Assembly (NCBI RefSeq): GCF_000376445.1
Contig: NZ_AQXI01000001.1
Coordinates: forward strand, 652,962-716,961
Length of the DNA stretch: 64,000 bases
From: Haladaptatus paucihalophilus DX253
GTDB lineage: Archaea; Halobacteriota; Halobacteria; Halobacteriales; Haladaptataceae
Direction: 5' to 3'
Part shown: in pieces, positions 62,712 to 64,000 of the stretch
Position numbering within the stretch: position 1 is the stretch's first letter
Layout of the letters: each line of letters begins with the position of its first letter
The notes under the pieces: model-generated
Databases searched by the model: none
Seen by the model: the letters and a program-made list of their open reading frames with translations, nothing else
What the model was told of the DNA's origin: nothing
Position numbers and translations under genes: made by a program

Positions 62712-63875
62712 ATGTCCACGTCCGGTCGAACCGCAGCCGAGGACGCCCGAACCGCGAGCGACATCGCCGCGACGCTCCGCGACGCCGACTTCGTTCGGAT
62801 CGTCGCGCACGCGGACGGCGACGCGCTCGCATCGAGCGGCCTCCTCGCCCGCGCCTGCACGACAGTCGGGATTCCGTTTCAAGTGAGTGCTACCACCTTG
62901 CCCACCCGACGAGTCGAGTCCCGTGACGACGAGTGCGTCGTGGCGGTCGGCGCGACGGGCGGCGACGTGGTACTCGCCACACGCCCGACGAGCGCCCTCG
63001 CGTTCGATATCGCGGCCGAACTCGGCGGAACCCCCGACCCGGTGCTGGCCCTTGCCGGTGCCGTGGCGACGGGATTCTCGCCGGGTGCGGGCGATACCGC
63101 GCGACTGCTCGATGCGGCGGACGGCCGACTGACGCGACGCCCCGGCGTTTCGACGCCGACGGACGACCTCGCGGACGGACTGGCCCATTCGACCCTCTTT
63201 CACGCCGGATTCTCCGGCGACGCGGAGGCGGTGCAGGCCGAACTCGCGGAACTCGGCCTGCCGGTCGAACTGGACGACGACGCCCATCGACACGTCGCCT
63301 CGCTCGTCGCGTTCTCGGTCGCCGGACCGGCGGACGCGACGCCGCGAGCGGGCGAAACCGTCGAACGGGCGCTTCGTCCGTACGAACTCGGTGACGACCA
63401 CCCGTTTGCGACGCTCGGCGGCTACGCCGACGTGCTCGACGCGGTGTCTCGGGAACAACCCGGCACCGGCATCGCGCTCGCACTGGGTCACGACGCACGT
63501 GCGCCCGCGCTCGACGCGTGGCGGACGCACGCGACGGCGGCCCACGCGGTGCTCCGCGAGGCGACGACGGGTCGATACGACGGCCTGTTCGTCGCCCGGA
63601 TGGACGACGCACCCGTTGCGACGGCGGCGCGACTCCTCGGCGATTTCAGGTCGCCGGAACCGGTCGCGCTGGTCGTCACCGACGACGAGGCCGCCGCGGT
63701 CGCCGTCGGCGACCCGAGGGAGGACGCTGATTCGGACGGCACCGACCTCGGGGACGCCATGCGGCGAGCCGGGTCGCGGCTCGACGGCCACGGAACCGGA
63801 AACAGACAGCGGGGATACGCGCGGTTCGACGCGGACGCGAAGGAGTTCCTTTCGGCGTTCCGGGAGGCGCTATGA
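62712..63875 (+). CDS. RecJ-like DHH superfamily protein
   Basis: A 387-residue protein in the position of the haloarchaeal RecJ-like exonuclease gene between rps15 and pcc1. The N-terminus VRIVAHADGDALASSGLLAR corresponds to the DHH-family HxDxD-type metal site, but the second DHH-type motif is not clear, so activity may be weakened. The C-terminal half contains the DHHA1-like GYARFDADAKEFLSAF. It starts at the base after the rps15 stop and its stop overlaps the pcc1 ATG. A DNA repair or replication (GINS-associated) role is inferred from relatives. Confidence 0.8.
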   Translation: MSTSGRTAAEDARTASDIAATLRDADFVRIVAHADGDALASSGLLARACTTVGIPFQVSATTLPTRRVESRDDECVVAVGATGGDVVLATRPTSALAFDIAAELGGTPDPVLALAGAVATGFSPGAGDTARLLDAADGRLTRRPGVSTPTDDLADGLAHSTLFHAGFSGDAEAVQAELAELGLPVELDDDAHRHVASLVAFSVAGPADATPRAGETVERALRPYELGDDHPFATLGGYADVLDAVSREQPGTGIALALGHDARAPALDAWRTHATAAHAVLREATTGRYDGLFVARMDDAPVATAARLLGDFRSPEPVALVVTDDEAAAVAVGDPREDADSDGTDLGDAMRRAGSRLDGHGTGNRQRGYARFDADAKEFLSAFREAL

Positions 63876-64000
63876 GACGAGCGACGATTCGAACGGAGCT
63901 GGAGGACGCAGAACGCATCGCGGCGGCAGTCGTGCCCGACAACACGCCCGAAATCGATACGAGCGTCGAGGACGGCACGATTGTGACGCACATCGAACGC
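63872..64000 (+). CDS. pcc1: KEOPS complex subunit Pcc1, 5' part
   Basis: The first 43 codons are inside the window: MRRATIRTELEDAERIAAAV and VVPDNTPEIDTSVEDGTIVT match archaeal Pcc1, a dimerising subunit of the KEOPS complex that makes the t6A modification of tRNA. Its ATG overlaps the RecJ-like stop (ATGA). The rest is beyond the window edge. Confidence 0.85.
   Translation, partial: MRRATIRTELEDAERIAAAVVPDNTPEIDTSVEDGTIVTHIER

Overview
This window is chromosomal DNA of a halophilic archaeon (class Halobacteria). The evidence is a high-GC backbone, very acidic proteins, TATA boxes about 26 bp upstream of leaderless or near-leaderless start codons, and archaeal or haloarchaeal families: Bat-type HTH regulators, HalOD1, RPA1/RPAP, archaeal Rnp4, S17e and S15, ArfC, Pcc1, Tat-exported enzymes and a haloarchaeal pilus operon. 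The genus cannot be fixed from sequence alone.

Layout. 1-5.9 kb: end of surE (frameshifted), a PAS/GAF/Bat regulator with three tiny partner genes, a GrpB-like protein, a frameshifted membrane protein and a nucleoside phosphorylase. 5.9-13.8 kb: acyl-CoA carboxylase genes (pccA; pccB-pccX), split by a methyltransferase and by an AT-rich three-gene island at 9.3-11.7 kb. 13.9-18.3 kb: two sodium:solute symporters, an SDR and a phosphoesterase that ends the rpa1-rpap1 operon (to 21.4 kb). 21.7-27.9 kb: riboflavin/F420 and aspartate-pathway enzymes, small proteins, acylphosphatase, OGG-type glycosylase, dipeptidase, DUF555 and an RHH regulator. 28-35.7 kb: CHAT protease-like protein, MBL-like protein, FilR1-type regulator, ferritin-like protein, small zinc proteins, archaetidylserine decarboxylase and Rnp4. 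35.8-40.6 kb: two glycosyltransferases, a Tat-exported protein with a membrane partner, and an HD protein. 40.7-52.3 kb: tatA, tRNA-Arg, then a type IV pilus operon (ATPase, membrane core, five pilin-like proteins) facing a large divergent pilin-like gene. 52.4-58.7 kb: HNH nuclease, DUF106 protein, an ADH-amidohydrolase-DUF59 trio, Ogt and a Tat-exported GH16 glucanase. 59-61.2 kb: AT-rich accessory patch (PhiH1-like repressor with palindromic operators, broken AAA/STAND ATPase) next to tRNA-Ala. 61.3-62.2 kb: tandem repeats and hairpins. 62.2-64 kb: rps15, RecJ-like DHH protein and pcc1.

The most exciting system is the 9.35-11.72 kb island. It encodes a 70-residue peptide (a LigA-like helical leader followed by a hydrophobic tail ending in VLVVVVNN), a stand-alone tetrapyrrole-methylase-fold enzyme with the borosin alpha-N-methyltransferase signature, and an MFS exporter. 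This is the architecture of a split borosin RiPP pathway (backbone N-methylated peptide), here in an archaeon and with a base composition unlike its neighbours.

Three genes (surE, a small membrane protein, the ATPase) each carry a one-base deletion that restoring one base of a short homopolymer would repair. Either the assembly has homopolymer undercalls or these loci are recently broken.
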